A stretch of 64,000 bases of DNA from Kibdelosporangium aridum (GTDB lineage Bacteria; Actinomycetota; Actinomycetes; Mycobacteriales; Pseudonocardiaceae): the NCBI RefSeq assembly GCF_900176515.1, contig NZ_FWXV01000006.1, forward strand, positions 558,001 to 622,000, written 5' to 3'. The notes under the pieces were generated by a model, which saw nothing but the letters and a program-made list of their open reading frames with translations, was not told the DNA's origin and ran no database searches. Both the position numbers and the translations under genes were made by a program. Shown here piece after piece: positions 43,575 to 54,026 of the stretch; position 1 is the first letter of the stretch; every line of letters begins with the position of its first letter.

Positions 43575-44431
43575 GGTTCTCTACGGTAGACGGAAACAAC
43601 GAACGCCGCCGTCACCGTCAACGTCCGTCTGATAGCGGCCAACGCCGACGGCGGCACGTGATACGCGTTGGGTCCCATGTGGACAACCCGGTGCACGTCC
43701 TCCGGCTCGAGCGTCAGTTCGATCTCGCAGTCGTGCCGCCCGGTCAGCGAGAACTGGGACTGCAGCGAAGAGTCGAGCCTGGTCAGCTTGTCCGCGTCCA
43801 CCTCGAGCATGTCGATGTACGTGCGTAGCTCCGACAGGTGTGTCGAGTCCGGCGTGACGACAACGAGGGTGCCGTCCGGCCGCAGCACCCGGTGGCACTC
43901 GATCAGGTTCCGGGGCGCGAAGATGTTCATGATCACGTCCGCCGCGCCGGTCTGCACCGGCCACGGCTTCCACAGATCCCACGCCACCGCGCCGATCCCC
44001 GGGTACGCGCGGGCTGCCCGGCGCAAGGCGGCTGTTGACGTGTCCATACCCAGTCCGGTCGCCGCGTGGGCCCGGGCCAATGTCGCCGCAAGGTAGTAAC
44101 CCGTACCGGTACCCGCGTCCACAACCAGGGCGTCTCGCCGCAGGTCACGCGCGGCCTCGTGGGCGACCAGCCGGGCGAGCGGGGCGTAATGTCCCGCTGA
44201 GAGGAACTCGTCGCGGGCGGTCACCATCTCTTTGGTGTCGCCGACCCCTGAGCCCATCAGGTTCACGTACCCCTGCCGGGCCTGGTCGAAACTGTGCCCG
44301 GACGTGCAGCGCAGCGCCCGCCCATGCTGGCTGAAGGGCGACTGGCAGTGCGGGCAGCGCAAAGCGCCCAGCGCGACCGGTGGGAAACCCACCGGCTGGG
44401 CAGCCTTCTCGTCGCTCCTACCTCGGCTCAT
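43571..44431 (-). CDS. RlmA-type 23S rRNA guanine-N1 methyltransferase
   Basis: 286 residues. The N-terminus has a zinc finger, CPHCQSPFSQHGRALRC plus H in SGHSFD, then QGYVNLM, both hallmarks of RlmA/TlrB proteins. The SAM fold follows with VVDAGTGTGYYLAATL (motif I), GMDTSTAALRRAARAYPG and DVIMNIFAPRNLIECHRVLR. RlmA enzymes methylate G745 or G748 in 23S rRNA; the Streptomyces TlrB relative gives tylosin resistance. Which position this one modifies cannot be told. It is coupled to the FhuF-like gene by a four-base overlap and diverges from amtB. Confidence 0.85.
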   Translation of the reverse strand: MSRGRSDEKAAQPVGFPPVALGALRCPHCQSPFSQHGRALRCTSGHSFDQARQGYVNLMGSGVGDTKEMVTARDEFLSAGHYAPLARLVAHEAARDLRRDALVVDAGTGTGYYLAATLARAHAATGLGMDTSTAALRRAARAYPGIGAVAWDLWKPWPVQTGAADVIMNIFAPRNLIECHRVLRPDGTLVVVTPDSTHLSELRTYIDMLEVDADKLTRLDSSLQSQFSLTGRHDCEIELTLEPEDVHRVVHMGPNAYHVPPSALAAIRRTLTVTAAFVVSVYRREP

Positions 44432-44524
44432 CGTCCTATGACGCTATCCAGCCGTGAGCGGCCAGACAAAGCGGGATGTCCGATTGGTAACGATTCGACC
44501 GCGACAGAGATGGGGACCAGGCAG

Positions 44525-44594
44525 GAAACGCGCTCGTAACAATGCATGTCGCACAGTTCACAGCGGCGAAACGCGCGGTGCCATCTCAGGAAAC
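44525..44594 (+). promoter_or_regulatory. GlnR-like binding sites upstream of amtB
   Basis: GAAAC at 44525, then six bases and GTAAC at 44536; then TTCAC at 44557, six bases, GAAAC at 44568, and another GAAAC at 44590, spaced 17 bases further. The pattern of GTNAC-like and GAAAC pentamers with six-base gaps fits the actinomycete GlnR box. Three pentamers match GAAAC exactly and one GTAAC exactly; the interposed TGCCA is a poor match. amtB-glnK-glnD is a known GlnR target in Streptomyces. Confidence 0.55.
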
Positions 44595-44641
44595 ACCGCT
44601 TATCGATCCTGCCGGAGCAAAACACAGCACGGGAGGACGAT

Positions 44642-46338
<1,697 letters not shown>

Positions 46339-46349
46339 GAATCAGCACT

Positions 46350-48713
46350 GTGAATTCCGCGGGGGAAGTCCCGTCGGCTGCTGATCTCGTGCAGGCCCGC
46401 GACCGGTTGCTCAAACCGGTCGCGGGCCAGCGCAGGCTCACGCCCGACGCGCTTCGCGAAGCACTGACCGATCTGCACGAGTTCTGGCTGACCGCGCACG
46501 CGGCCCAAGCCGGAATCGGCGCGGACCAGGGGGTCGCGCTGGTCGCGGTCGGCGGTCTCGGCAGGAGGGAACTCGTGCCGTACGCCGACCTCGATCTGCT
46601 GTTGGTTCATGAAGGCCGCAGCGGTGCTGTCACTGAACTGGCCGAGCAACTGTGGTATCCACTGTGGAATTCGGGGATCGGCCTCGACCACTCGGTCCGC
46701 ACCGTCGGCGAGGCGCTTGACGTCGCCGCCAGCGACTTGCGGACAGCGGTCGGCCTGCTGGACGTCCGGTTGATCGCGGGGGATGAGCAAGTCGCCGAGC
46801 GGCTGGCTGTCTCCGCCCGTGACCGGTGGCGGACCGGTGCCCGCAAACGAGTTCCGGCGCTGGCCGAGGACGCGCGGGCACGCTGGCAACGCAGCGGGGA
46901 AGTGGCCCACTGGGTCGAACCGGATCTCAAGCACGGCCGTGGCGGCCTGCGGGATGTGGGCCTGTTGCGGGCCTTGGCCGCGGCCCAGCTGATCGACCGG
47001 CCGAGCGACGAACTCACCCAGGCGCACCGGCTGTTGCTGGACGTCCGGACCGAGTTCCGGCGGATCGTCCGGCGCGCCAACGACGTCCTGCGTGCTCAGG
47101 ACGCCGACGACGTCGCCGCCGCGTTGGACAAGGGCGATCGTTTCGACTTGGCCCGTGCGCTATCCGGGGCGGGCCGGACCGTGGCGTACGCCCTCGATGT
47201 CGCCTTGCGCGGGGTCGCCTCCGAAGGACCTCGCCGAGTGCTCAGCAGGCTCAGACGCGGGCCGGAACGTCGACCGCTCGACGAAGGCGTTGTCTTGCAT
47301 GGCAACGAGGTCACATTGGCTCGCGACGCCGAGCCGACCCGTGATCCCGCGCTGCTGCTCCGGGTCGCGGCAGCGGCGGCGCGTACTGGAAACCCGATTT
47401 CGCCGGCGACTTTGCAGCGGCTTGCCGAGACAGCACCCGAACCTCGTTCTCCGTGGCCAGTGCAGGCACGTGACGAGCTGATCGCGTTGCTGGGGGCGGG
47501 AGACGGCCTTATCGACGTGATCGAGGCGTTGGACCGCACGGGGTTGTGGGCTCGGCTGTTCCCGGAGTGGGGCGCGGTCCGCGACCTGCCGCCACGGGAC
47601 GCGGCACATAAGTGGACCGTCGACCGTCATCTCGTGCAGACCACAGCGCACGCCAGCAGGCTCGTCACCCGGGTCGCCCGGCCGGACCTGCTGCTCCTCG
47701 GTGCGCTGCTGCACGACATCGGCAAGGGCAGGCGTGCCGACCACTCCGAAGTCGGTGCGGCACTGGCCAATCAGGTCGGTGAACGCCTCGGGCTGTCCAA
47801 ACAGGACGTGGATACGCTGTCCGCGATGGTCCGCCATCACTTGCTGTTGCCGGACACCGCGACGCGGCGGGACGTCGCCGACGAGGCCACGATCGTCCGG
47901 GTCTCCGAAACCCTCGGCGGCGACTCGGTGTTGCTGGATCTGTTGCACGCCTTGGCCGAAGCCGACTCATTGGCGACCGGTCCGGGCGTGTGGACGGAGT
48001 GGAAGGCCGCATTGATCGGCGATCTGGTCGCCAACAGCCGCCGCGCGATGGCGGGCGAGCCGATCCCCAGGCCCGACCCGCTCGACTCGCCACACCGGGC
48101 CCGTGCGGAAGCCGTTGCCGCGTCAGGAAAACACGACGTCGACGTGGAAGCGTCCGGCCGGGTCGCGACCATCACGGTCTTCGCTCCCGACCGGCCGGGT
48201 CTGTTGTCAAGGGCTGCGGGCGTGCTCGCGTTGAACTCCCTGGAAGTGCACGCGGCGAGCGTCGACTCGTACGCCGGGATCGCGGTCGACGTGTTCACCG
48301 CGTCGCCACGGTTCGGCTCATTGCCCAACGAGTCATTGCTGCGTGAGCAAATGGGTCTGGCGCTGTCCGGCAAGTTGAAGCTCGCGGACCGGCTGGCGGA
48401 CAAGGAACGTGACTACGGCGGTCAGCCGCAGGACGCGCCCGAGCCACGAGTGCTCTGGTTCGACGACGAGGCAGGCAATGACTACCCGGGCGCGGTCGTG
48501 CTCGAACTGCGTGCCGCGGACCGCATCGGACTGCTTTACCGCATCGCGGAAGCGCTGGAGCGATGTGGTGCCGACGTGTTGTGGGCCCGCGCCGCTACTC
48601 TGGGTGCCACGGCCGTCGACTCGTTCTGCATCCGGGCGGCCGACGGCGGCGAGTTCTCCGCCGCCAGCAGGCAGGAGCTGGCCGAAGCCGTTCGCCTGGC
48701 GGCTATTACCTGA
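46350..48713 (+). CDS. glnD: PII nucleotidylyltransferase GlnD
   Basis: 787 residues from GTG 46350. Domains in order: nucleotidyltransferase (GGLGRRELVPYADLDLLLVH at about residue 66, with G-G and D-x-D metal motif); the GlnD-specific EPDLKHGRGGLRDV; an HD hydrolase domain (LLGALLHDIGKGRRADHSE near residue 452, then AMVRHHLLLPDTATRRDVAD); two ACT domains (ITVFAPDRPGLLSRAAGVLA near 607, VVLELRAADRIGLLYRIAEA near 715). It attaches and removes a nucleotide on GlnK Tyr51 in response to glutamine. By analogy with Streptomyces and Corynebacterium the nucleotide is probably AMP rather than UMP. Confidence 0.93.
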   Translation: MNSAGEVPSAADLVQARDRLLKPVAGQRRLTPDALREALTDLHEFWLTAHAAQAGIGADQGVALVAVGGLGRRELVPYADLDLLLVHEGRSGAVTELAEQLWYPLWNSGIGLDHSVRTVGEALDVAASDLRTAVGLLDVRLIAGDEQVAERLAVSARDRWRTGARKRVPALAEDARARWQRSGEVAHWVEPDLKHGRGGLRDVGLLRALAAAQLIDRPSDELTQAHRLLLDVRTEFRRIVRRANDVLRAQDADDVAAALDKGDRFDLARALSGAGRTVAYALDVALRGVASEGPRRVLSRLRRGPERRPLDEGVVLHGNEVTLARDAEPTRDPALLLRVAAAAARTGNPISPATLQRLAETAPEPRSPWPVQARDELIALLGAGDGLIDVIEALDRTGLWARLFPEWGAVRDLPPRDAAHKWTVDRHLVQTTAHASRLVTRVARPDLLLLGALLHDIGKGRRADHSEVGAALANQVGERLGLSKQDVDTLSAMVRHHLLLPDTATRRDVADEATIVRVSETLGGDSVLLDLLHALAEADSLATGPGVWTEWKAALIGDLVANSRRAMAGEPIPRPDPLDSPHRARAEAVAASGKHDVDVEASGRVATITVFAPDRPGLLSRAAGVLALNSLEVHAASVDSYAGIAVDVFTASPRFGSLPNESLLREQMGLALSGKLKLADRLADKERDYGGQPQDAPEPRVLWFDDEAGNDYPGAVVLELRAADRIGLLYRIAEALERCGADVLWARAATLGATAVDSFCIRAADGGEFSAASRQELAEAVRLAAIT

Positions 48714-48895
48714 ACCAGTTGAGTAGTCCTACGCACCCCTATTCGGGGGCCTTCACGCTGCCGGCACACCCCTGTTGAGCGGCAGTCTTGTCCTTGTCAC
48801 GAGGAGGCAGGTGCGAGAGGGGACACGGAGCAGGAGGGAACCGTCCGGACGGGGGCCGGGCGGTGGCCGTGACCGCGGGTGCTTGCTCGGACCGT

Positions 48896-48942
48896 GAACC
48901 GCCCGGCTGGCCCATCGAGGGGTAGGGCCTACCGGGCGGTTC
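48896..48942. terminator. Long hairpin, probable bidirectional terminator
   Basis: GAACCGCCCGG and CCGGGCGGTTC form a perfect 11-bp stem; inside it GGCCC and GGGCC form a second 5-bp stem around an 11-base loop. It lies between the convergent glnD and exonuclease genes. Confidence 0.75.
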
Positions 48943-48961
48943 TCAGCGTTCATGCCCACCG

Positions 48962-49031
48962 CGTGTCCACCACTCCAGCACGCCGTGTCCACCGTTGCAG
49001 CACCCCGAGACGCACTTTCCAGCACACCGAG
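48962..49031. repeat. Tandem degenerate repeats of the GTGTCCACC/CAGCAC family
   Basis: Three successive units: GTGTCCACCACTCCAGCAC, GTGTCCACCGTTGCAGCAC, and a degraded CACTTTCCAGCACACCGA, spaced 22-27 bp. The second unit differs from the first unit of the 2162 element at one base in nineteen, showing a dispersed repeat family. Confidence 0.6.
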
Positions 49032-49038
49032 TTCGCGG

Positions 49039-49620
49039 CTAGTACTCCTCGGTCATCAGCTTCCCGAACATCTCACCTTGCTCGATCGCGTCGTCCAGCG
49101 CGTTGTGCGTGTGCTTCCGATTCGAGAGCAAGCGCTTGGGCATGGTCCCCTTGGCCACCCCGCTGATCGGGCGCCCGGCCCGAGCGGCGAAATACGTCTT
49201 CATGTCCAGGCACCGGGAGTGACCGAACGGGCTCGACCCGGTGAAGCGCATCACGTACCAGTACGTGAACATCCAGTCGAAGCTCGCCGGGTACGCGGTG
49301 AACACCGCGGCCGCGGGCCCGGAGACCTCCTTGACCCACGCCGCGAAGTCCCGCATCGCGCCCGCGGGCTCGGCGCCCGATTTGACCAGGAGGGCACGGT
49401 CCAGCCCGCTGACCGCCAACGCCTCGGGCACGAACTGGTCGCTGATCGGTCTTAGCTCCCGGTAGAACGTCTGGACCTCGGGATCCACCGGGGTGAACAC
49501 GTCGCCGTCATGCCGCCCGGCGACGCACGCACCCAGCGAGATCATCGAGTAAGGACCCGGAATCGGACCGTCGGCTTCGACGTCGACTGAGATGTAGACA
49601 CTGGCCTTTGCCACATGCAC
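49039..49620 (-). CDS. DEDDh-type 3'-5' exonuclease family protein
   Basis: 193 residues from GTG 49620 (another in-frame GTG lies at 49614). The DEDD motifs are visible: SVDVEADGPIPGPYSM gives D and E of ExoI, ASFDWMFTYW gives the D of ExoII, and KHTHNALDDAIEQGEM supplies the ExoIII H-x(4)-D. It therefore belongs with the RNase T/DnaQ-like single-domain exonucleases that need two metal ions; whether it acts on RNA or DNA is unclear. It diverges from ffh with about 60 bp between starts. Confidence 0.8.
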   Translation of the reverse strand: MHVAKASVYISVDVEADGPIPGPYSMISLGACVAGRHDGDVFTPVDPEVQTFYRELRPISDQFVPEALAVSGLDRALLVKSGAEPAGAMRDFAAWVKEVSGPAAAVFTAYPASFDWMFTYWYVMRFTGSSPFGHSRCLDMKTYFAARAGRPISGVAKGTMPKRLLSNRKHTHNALDDAIEQGEMFGKLMTEEY

Positions 49621-49678
49621 ATTTTCCCGCGACTACCCTGGTGGTGATACCCACGACATGCCTGGGAGTGCCGTACCC

Positions 49679-51223
49679 GTGTTCGACACCCTTTCCGACC
49701 GGCTCACATCGGTCCTGCAGAACCTGCGTTCCAAGGGGCGACTGACTGACGCGGACATCGACTCCACCGCGCGCGAGATCCGCATCGCGCTGCTGGAGGC
49801 CGACGTCGCGCTGCCGGTCGTGCGTGCGTTCATCGCGCAGATCAAGGAGCGCGCGAAGGGTGCGGAGGTCTCCGCGGCGCTCAACCCCGCGCAGCAGGTC
49901 GTCAAGATCGTCAACGAGGAGCTCATCGCCATCCTCGGCGGGGAGACCCGCAGGCTGCAGTTCGCCAAGCAGCCACCGACCGTGATCATGCTCGCCGGTC
50001 TGCAGGGCTCCGGTAAGACCACGCTCGCGGGCAAGCTGGCCCGCTGGCTGAGGGAGCAGAACCACGCGCCGATGCTGGTCGCGTGTGACCTCCAGCGGCC
50101 CAACGCGGTCACCCAGCTGCAGGTGGTCGGTGAGCGCGCCGGTGTGCCGGTGTTCGCTCCTGAGCCTGGCAACGGCGTCGGCGACCCGGTCGACGTCGCC
50201 CGCCGGGCCATCGACGAGGCCAAGCGTGCCCAGCACGACGTGGTCATCGTCGACACCGCCGGCCGGTTGGGTGTCGACGAGGAGCTGATGAAGCAGGCCG
50301 CCGACATCCGGGACGCGGTCCAGCCCGACGAGGTCCTGTTCGTCGTCGACGCGATGATCGGTCAGGACGCGGTCACCACGGCCGAGGCGTTCCGCGACGG
50401 CGTCGGCTTCTCCGGTGTCGTGCTCACCAAGCTCGACGGTGACGCCCGCGGTGGTGCCGCGCTGTCGGTCCGGCACGTCACCGGCCAGCCGATCATGTTC
50501 GCGTCCAACGGCGAGAAGCTCGAGGACTTCGACGCGTTCCACCCCGACCGGATGGCCAGCCGCATCCTGGGCATGGGTGACGTGCTGTCGCTGATCGAGT
50601 CGGCCGAGAAGGTCTTCGACCAGCAGCAGGCCCAGCAGGCGGCGGAGAAGCTCACCGCGGGCCAGCTCACCCTGGAGGACTTCCTCGAGCAGATGCTCGC
50701 GGTGCGCAAGATGGGCCCGATCGGCAACCTGCTCGGCATGCTGCCCGGCGGCGCGCAGATGAAGGAAGCCGCGGCCAACATCGACGACAAGCACCTGGAC
50801 CGGCTGCAGGCGATCATCCGCGGTATGACCCCGGCGGAACGGGCCGACCCCAAGATCATCAACGCTTCCCGCCGTGCGCGCATCGCCACCGGCTCCGGTG
50901 TCCGGGTCGCCGAGGTCAACGACCTGGTGAACCGGTTCTTCGAGGCCCGCAAGATGATGCAGCAGATGGCCGGCCGGTTCGGCTTCGGCGGCGGTGGCGG
51001 CGGGATGAGCCGCAAGCAGAAGAAGGACGCGCGCAAGAAGGGCCGCAAGGTCAAGGGCAAGGGCAACCTGCCCGCGCTGCCCGGCTTCCCACAGGGCGCG
51101 CCGGACCTGTCCAAGATGCCGCCCGGCCTCAACCAGCTCCCGCCCGGCCTCTCCGGTCTTGACCAGCTGCCGCCCGGCTTCGACCCGTCCAAGCTGAAGT
51201 TCCCGAAGAACAAGGACAAGTGA
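49679..51223 (+). CDS. ffh: Signal recognition particle protein Ffh
   Basis: 514 residues. GTG 49679 is chosen because it starts exactly at FDTLSDRLTSVLQNLRSKG, the conserved N-domain beginning, ten bases after GGGAG; an ATG at 49658 would add seven residues. GTPase motifs: LAGLQGSGKTTLAGKLA (G1, about residue 104), DLQRPNAVTQL (G2), DTAGRLGVDEELM (G3), TKLDGDARGG (G4). The M domain begins near residue 300 (LTLEDFLEQMLAVRKMGPIG) and includes the RNA-binding SRRARIATGSG, followed by a Met-rich finger and a Pro/Gly-rich tail usual in actinobacteria. It targets signal-bearing ribosomes to FtsY. Its stop overlaps the amidohydrolase start by four bases. Confidence 0.97.
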   Translation: MFDTLSDRLTSVLQNLRSKGRLTDADIDSTAREIRIALLEADVALPVVRAFIAQIKERAKGAEVSAALNPAQQVVKIVNEELIAILGGETRRLQFAKQPPTVIMLAGLQGSGKTTLAGKLARWLREQNHAPMLVACDLQRPNAVTQLQVVGERAGVPVFAPEPGNGVGDPVDVARRAIDEAKRAQHDVVIVDTAGRLGVDEELMKQAADIRDAVQPDEVLFVVDAMIGQDAVTTAEAFRDGVGFSGVVLTKLDGDARGGAALSVRHVTGQPIMFASNGEKLEDFDAFHPDRMASRILGMGDVLSLIESAEKVFDQQQAQQAAEKLTAGQLTLEDFLEQMLAVRKMGPIGNLLGMLPGGAQMKEAAANIDDKHLDRLQAIIRGMTPAERADPKIINASRRARIATGSGVRVAEVNDLVNRFFEARKMMQQMAGRFGFGGGGGGMSRKQKKDARKKGRKVKGKGNLPALPGFPQGAPDLSKMPPGLNQLPPGLSGLDQLPPGFDPSKLKFPKNKDK

Positions 51224-52293
51224 CCGCGCTGCACCTGCGGGGAGTCGTGCTCCCCGGCGAAGAGACCCGTGACCTCTGGGTGGTCAACGGCCGGATCCGG
51301 TTCACGCCGGTGCCGCACGCGGAAACGGTGGTCGACGGCGGGTTCCTGGTGCCTGGGCTGGTGGACGCGCACTGCCACATCGGGATCTCGCCGTCGGGCA
51401 ACCCGACCCTCGAGGAAGCAGCCGAGCAGGCCGAGATCGACCGTGACAGCGGCGCGTTGCTCGTACGTGACTGCGGCTCGCCGATCGACACCAGGCCGTT
51501 GCAGGAACGCCTCGACCTGCCGCGGATCGTCCGCGCGGGCAGGCATATCAGCAGGCCCAAGCGCTACATCCGGTATCTCGGCGTCGAGCTCGAAGACCCT
51601 TCGCAACTGCCGGACGCCGTGGCCGAGCAGGCCGCGTACGGCGACGGCTGGGTGAAGCTCGTCGGTGACTGGATCGACCGGTCTGTCGGCGATCTGGCGC
51701 CGCTCTGGCCGGACGACGTACTGGCCAAGGCCATCAAGGTGGCCCACGACGCCGGCGCGCGCGTGACCGCGCACGTGTTCGGGGAAGACGCCATTCCAGG
51801 CCTGCTCGCGGCCGGAATCGACTGCATCGAGCACGGCACCGGGCTGACCGCGGACACCATCGCGACGATGGCCTCGTCCGGCGCGGCGCTCGTGCCGACG
51901 CTGATCAACATCGAGCTCTTCCCTGACCTCGCGGCGAATGCGACGAAATATCCGATCTACGCGGCGCATATGAGGCAGTTGCACGCTTCGGTCCGCGACA
52001 CCGTGCGGATGGCCGTCGAGGCAGGCATTTCCGTGTACGCGGGCACGGACGCGGGTGGCGGTATCGACCACGGCCGTTTGGTCGACGAGATAGAAGCCTT
52101 GCACAGCACGGGAATGAGCCGTACGGACGCACTCGCGGCCGGATCGTGGGCAGCGCGTGGCTGGTTGGGCTATTCGGGTATCGAAGACGGCTCCGCGGCC
52201 GACATCGTCGCCTATCCGGCCGATCCGCGTACCGACCTGAGCGTGCTCCGATCACCCACTCGGATTGTCTTGCGTGGTCGGATCGTGCGGTGA
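51220..52293 (+). CDS. Amidohydrolase family protein
   Basis: 357 residues from GTG 51220, overlapping the ffh stop as GTGA. Metal-dependent hydrolase of the imidazolonepropionase/prolidase-like branch: GLVDAHCHIGISPSG gives H-x-H, VTAHVFGEDAIPGLL and CIEHGTG give the later His ligands, and VYAGTDAGGGIDHGRL the Asp. It ends with the usual small beta domain (GWLGYSGIEDGSAADIVAYP). The substrate is unknown. Genes of this kind follow ffh in other actinomycetes as well, so its location belongs to the conserved core. Confidence 0.85.
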   Translation: MTALHLRGVVLPGEETRDLWVVNGRIRFTPVPHAETVVDGGFLVPGLVDAHCHIGISPSGNPTLEEAAEQAEIDRDSGALLVRDCGSPIDTRPLQERLDLPRIVRAGRHISRPKRYIRYLGVELEDPSQLPDAVAEQAAYGDGWVKLVGDWIDRSVGDLAPLWPDDVLAKAIKVAHDAGARVTAHVFGEDAIPGLLAAGIDCIEHGTGLTADTIATMASSGAALVPTLINIELFPDLAANATKYPIYAAHMRQLHASVRDTVRMAVEAGISVYAGTDAGGGIDHGRLVDEIEALHSTGMSRTDALAAGSWAARGWLGYSGIEDGSAADIVAYPADPRTDLSVLRSPTRIVLRGRIVR

Positions 52294-52320
52294 CACGCCG
52301 AATTGCTCGGTGACACGCCG
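52286..52320 (+). repeat. Short tandem direct repeat GGTGACACGCCGAA
   Basis: GGTGACACGCCGAA occurs at about 52289 and again about 19 bases later, overlapping the last codons of the amidohydrolase gene. The stop codon lies within the first copy, so the second copy is intergenic. Confidence 0.6.
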
Positions 52321-52350
52321 AAACGCGCCGTAGTCTGCCAATCAGGCCGC

Positions 52351-52370
52351 GCGCACTTGCCGGAGTGCGC
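52351..52370 (+). terminator. Candidate terminator hairpin upstream of the CPBP gene
   Basis: GCGCACT, six bases, AGTGCGC: a perfect 7-bp stem in the 104-bp spacer between amidohydrolase and CPBP protease, ending 16 bp before the CPBP ribosome-binding site GGAGGA. It may end the ffh transcript. Confidence 0.4.
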
Positions 52371-52397
52371 CGTTGATCGCGCTGTCGGAGGACGCCC

Positions 52398-53168
52398 GTG
52401 ACACCACCACCGCCACGGGAGTCTGAAACAGTGGCCGCGGCACCGATCGAGCCGCCGCCCGCGCCGGACTACAGCCACAGATGGGGCATCGGCGCGTTTC
52501 TGCTCGTCGAGGCGGTCTTGCTGCTCTCGGCCGCGTTCATCAGCGCGATCCTGCAACCGAGCTCGTCGAACGAACCGGTCAGCGTGGCCACGATCGTGAT
52601 CGGGTCGATCCTGCCGGTGCTGATCGCGACCGGGGTCGCGTTGCTGATCACGCGGCTGCGCGGCAACGGGCCCCGGATCGACCTGAAGTGGTCGTATTCG
52701 CGCGAGGACTTCAAGGTCGGCCTGAAGTTCGGCCTGATCGGCCTGGTGCTGACCACGGCGGCGGCGATGATCTGGACGAAGATCGTCGGCGAGGACAACG
52801 CCACGTCGGCCTTCAGCGCGTTGGTGGACAGCCGCTCGCTGCCGATCGCCGCGGGCATCGTGATGTTCCTGTACGCCTGGCTGGTCGGGCCGATCTGCGA
52901 GGAGATCATCTTCCGTGGCCTGCTGTGGGGTGCGCTGGAACGCCTCCAGTGGGGCCGCTGGACGGTTTTCGGCCTGAGCACGGCCGTGTTCGCGGTCAGC
53001 CACCTCGAACCGCTGCGGACGTCCCTGCTGATCGTGATCGGCATCCCGATCGGGCTCGCCCGGCTGTTCACCGGGCGGCTCGGCGCGAGCGTGATCGCCC
53101 ACCAGGTCAACAACTTCGTGCCCGCGTTGACGGTCTTGCTCGTCTCCCTTGGAGTGATGGCCCCCTGA
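52398..53168 (+). CDS. CPBP family intramembrane glutamic endopeptidase
   Basis: 256 residues from GTG 52398, behind GGAGGA. About seven transmembrane helices. The CPBP/Abi signature is complete: [17 protein letters not shown] (E-E-x-x-x-R), then [16 protein letters not shown] (F-x-x-x-H), and [11 protein letters not shown] (H-x-x-x-N). These proteases act inside the membrane, related to eukaryotic Rce1; bacterial roles include bacteriocin self-immunity and surface-protein processing. The substrate here is unknown. It shares one base with pxpA (TGATG), so both are translated together. Confidence 0.88.
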   Translation: MTPPPPRESETVAAAPIEPPPAPDYSHRWGIGAFLLVEAVLLLSAAFISAILQPSSSNEPVSVATIVIGSILPVLIATGVALLITRLRGNGPRIDLKWSYSREDFKVGLKFGLIGLVLTTAAAMIWTKIVGEDNATSAFSALVDSRSLPIAAGIVMFLYAWLVGPICEEIIFRGLLWGALERLQWGRWTVFGLSTAVFAVSHLEPLRTSLLIVIGIPIGLARLFTGRLGASVIAHQVNNFVPALTVLLVSLGVMAP

Positions 53169-53914
53169 TGGACCTGAACAGCGATCTCGGCGAAGGCTTC
53201 GGCGTATGGAAGCTGGGTGACGACGCGGCTTTGCTCGGCGTGGTGACGTCGGCGAACGTGGCGTGCGGCTTCCACGCGGGCGATCCGCGAACCATGCGGT
53301 CGGTGTGCGAACTGGCCGCGTCCCATGGGGTCGCGATCGGCGCGCAAGTGTCCTATCGGGACCTCGCCGGGTTCGGCCGCCGCTTCATCGACATCGATCC
53401 CGTTGAGCTGGCGGACGATGTGCTGTACCAGATCGGTGCGCTGTCCGCGTTCGCCTCGGCTGCGGGCGTGCGCGTGGCGTACGTGAAACCGCACGGCGCC
53501 TTGTATAACGCCGTTGTTCATCACGCTGAGCAAGCCGCGGCAGTGGTCGCCGGGGTCAAGGCATGGGGCGACATACCTGTTCTCGGCTTGCCTGGGTCCG
53601 CGTTCTTGGCGGCAGCGGCGGAAGCCGGGCTGAGGACCGTTGGCGAGGCGTTTGCCGATCGTGGCTACACGCCGTCCGGGACGCTTGTGTCGCGCCGCGA
53701 GCCAGGTGCGTTGCTGACGGACACCACCGCCGTTGTCGAGCGGGCTGTCCGGTTGGCCTCGGACCGCCAGATCGTCGCCGTGGACGGGACCGTCATCGAC
53801 GCTTCGTCGGTCGAGTCCTTGTGCCTGCATGGCGATACGCCCGGTGCTGTGCAGCACGCCCAAGCCGTCCGTGCCGCGTTGGAGGCGGCCGGGGTCACGC
53901 TCGCCGCGTTCTGA
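53168..53914 (+). CDS. pxpA: 5-oxoprolinase subunit A (LamB/YcsF family)
   Basis: 248 residues from ATG 53168, which overlaps the CPBP stop. Family signature: [20 protein letters not shown] at the start, [16 protein letters not shown] with conserved Cys-G-F-H-A-G-D, [28 protein letters not shown] and [16 protein letters not shown]. PxpA with PxpB and PxpC forms the ATP-dependent enzyme converting 5-oxoproline to glutamate. pxpB and pxpC are not in this window, so they must be elsewhere or the protein has another role. Confidence 0.9.
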   Translation: MDLNSDLGEGFGVWKLGDDAALLGVVTSANVACGFHAGDPRTMRSVCELAASHGVAIGAQVSYRDLAGFGRRFIDIDPVELADDVLYQIGALSAFASAAGVRVAYVKPHGALYNAVVHHAEQAAAVVAGVKAWGDIPVLGLPGSAFLAAAAEAGLRTVGEAFADRGYTPSGTLVSRREPGALLTDTTAVVERAVRLASDRQIVAVDGTVIDASSVESLCLHGDTPGAVQHAQAVRAALEAAGVTLAAF

Positions 53915-54026
53915 ATCCCGGTCCAGCCGGGATCTTTGCCCGCCAGTCGTGGGTTCTGCCCACTGGCGGGTAGGGATCCGCAGGTCCAAGGGTATGTGGA
54001 TCACTCGTTTCGCAGAGGAGATCCGC

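Larger units (their letters stand above)
48714..49038. other. 325-bp convergent intergenic region with terminator and repeats
   Basis: Between the ends of glnD and the exonuclease gene there is no credible gene. The region holds a long hairpin (48896-48942) and a degenerate repeat array (48962-49031). The stretch 48720-48890 has no recognised feature beyond being G-rich (GAGGAGGCAGG, GAGCAGGAGGG). Confidence 0.7.
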
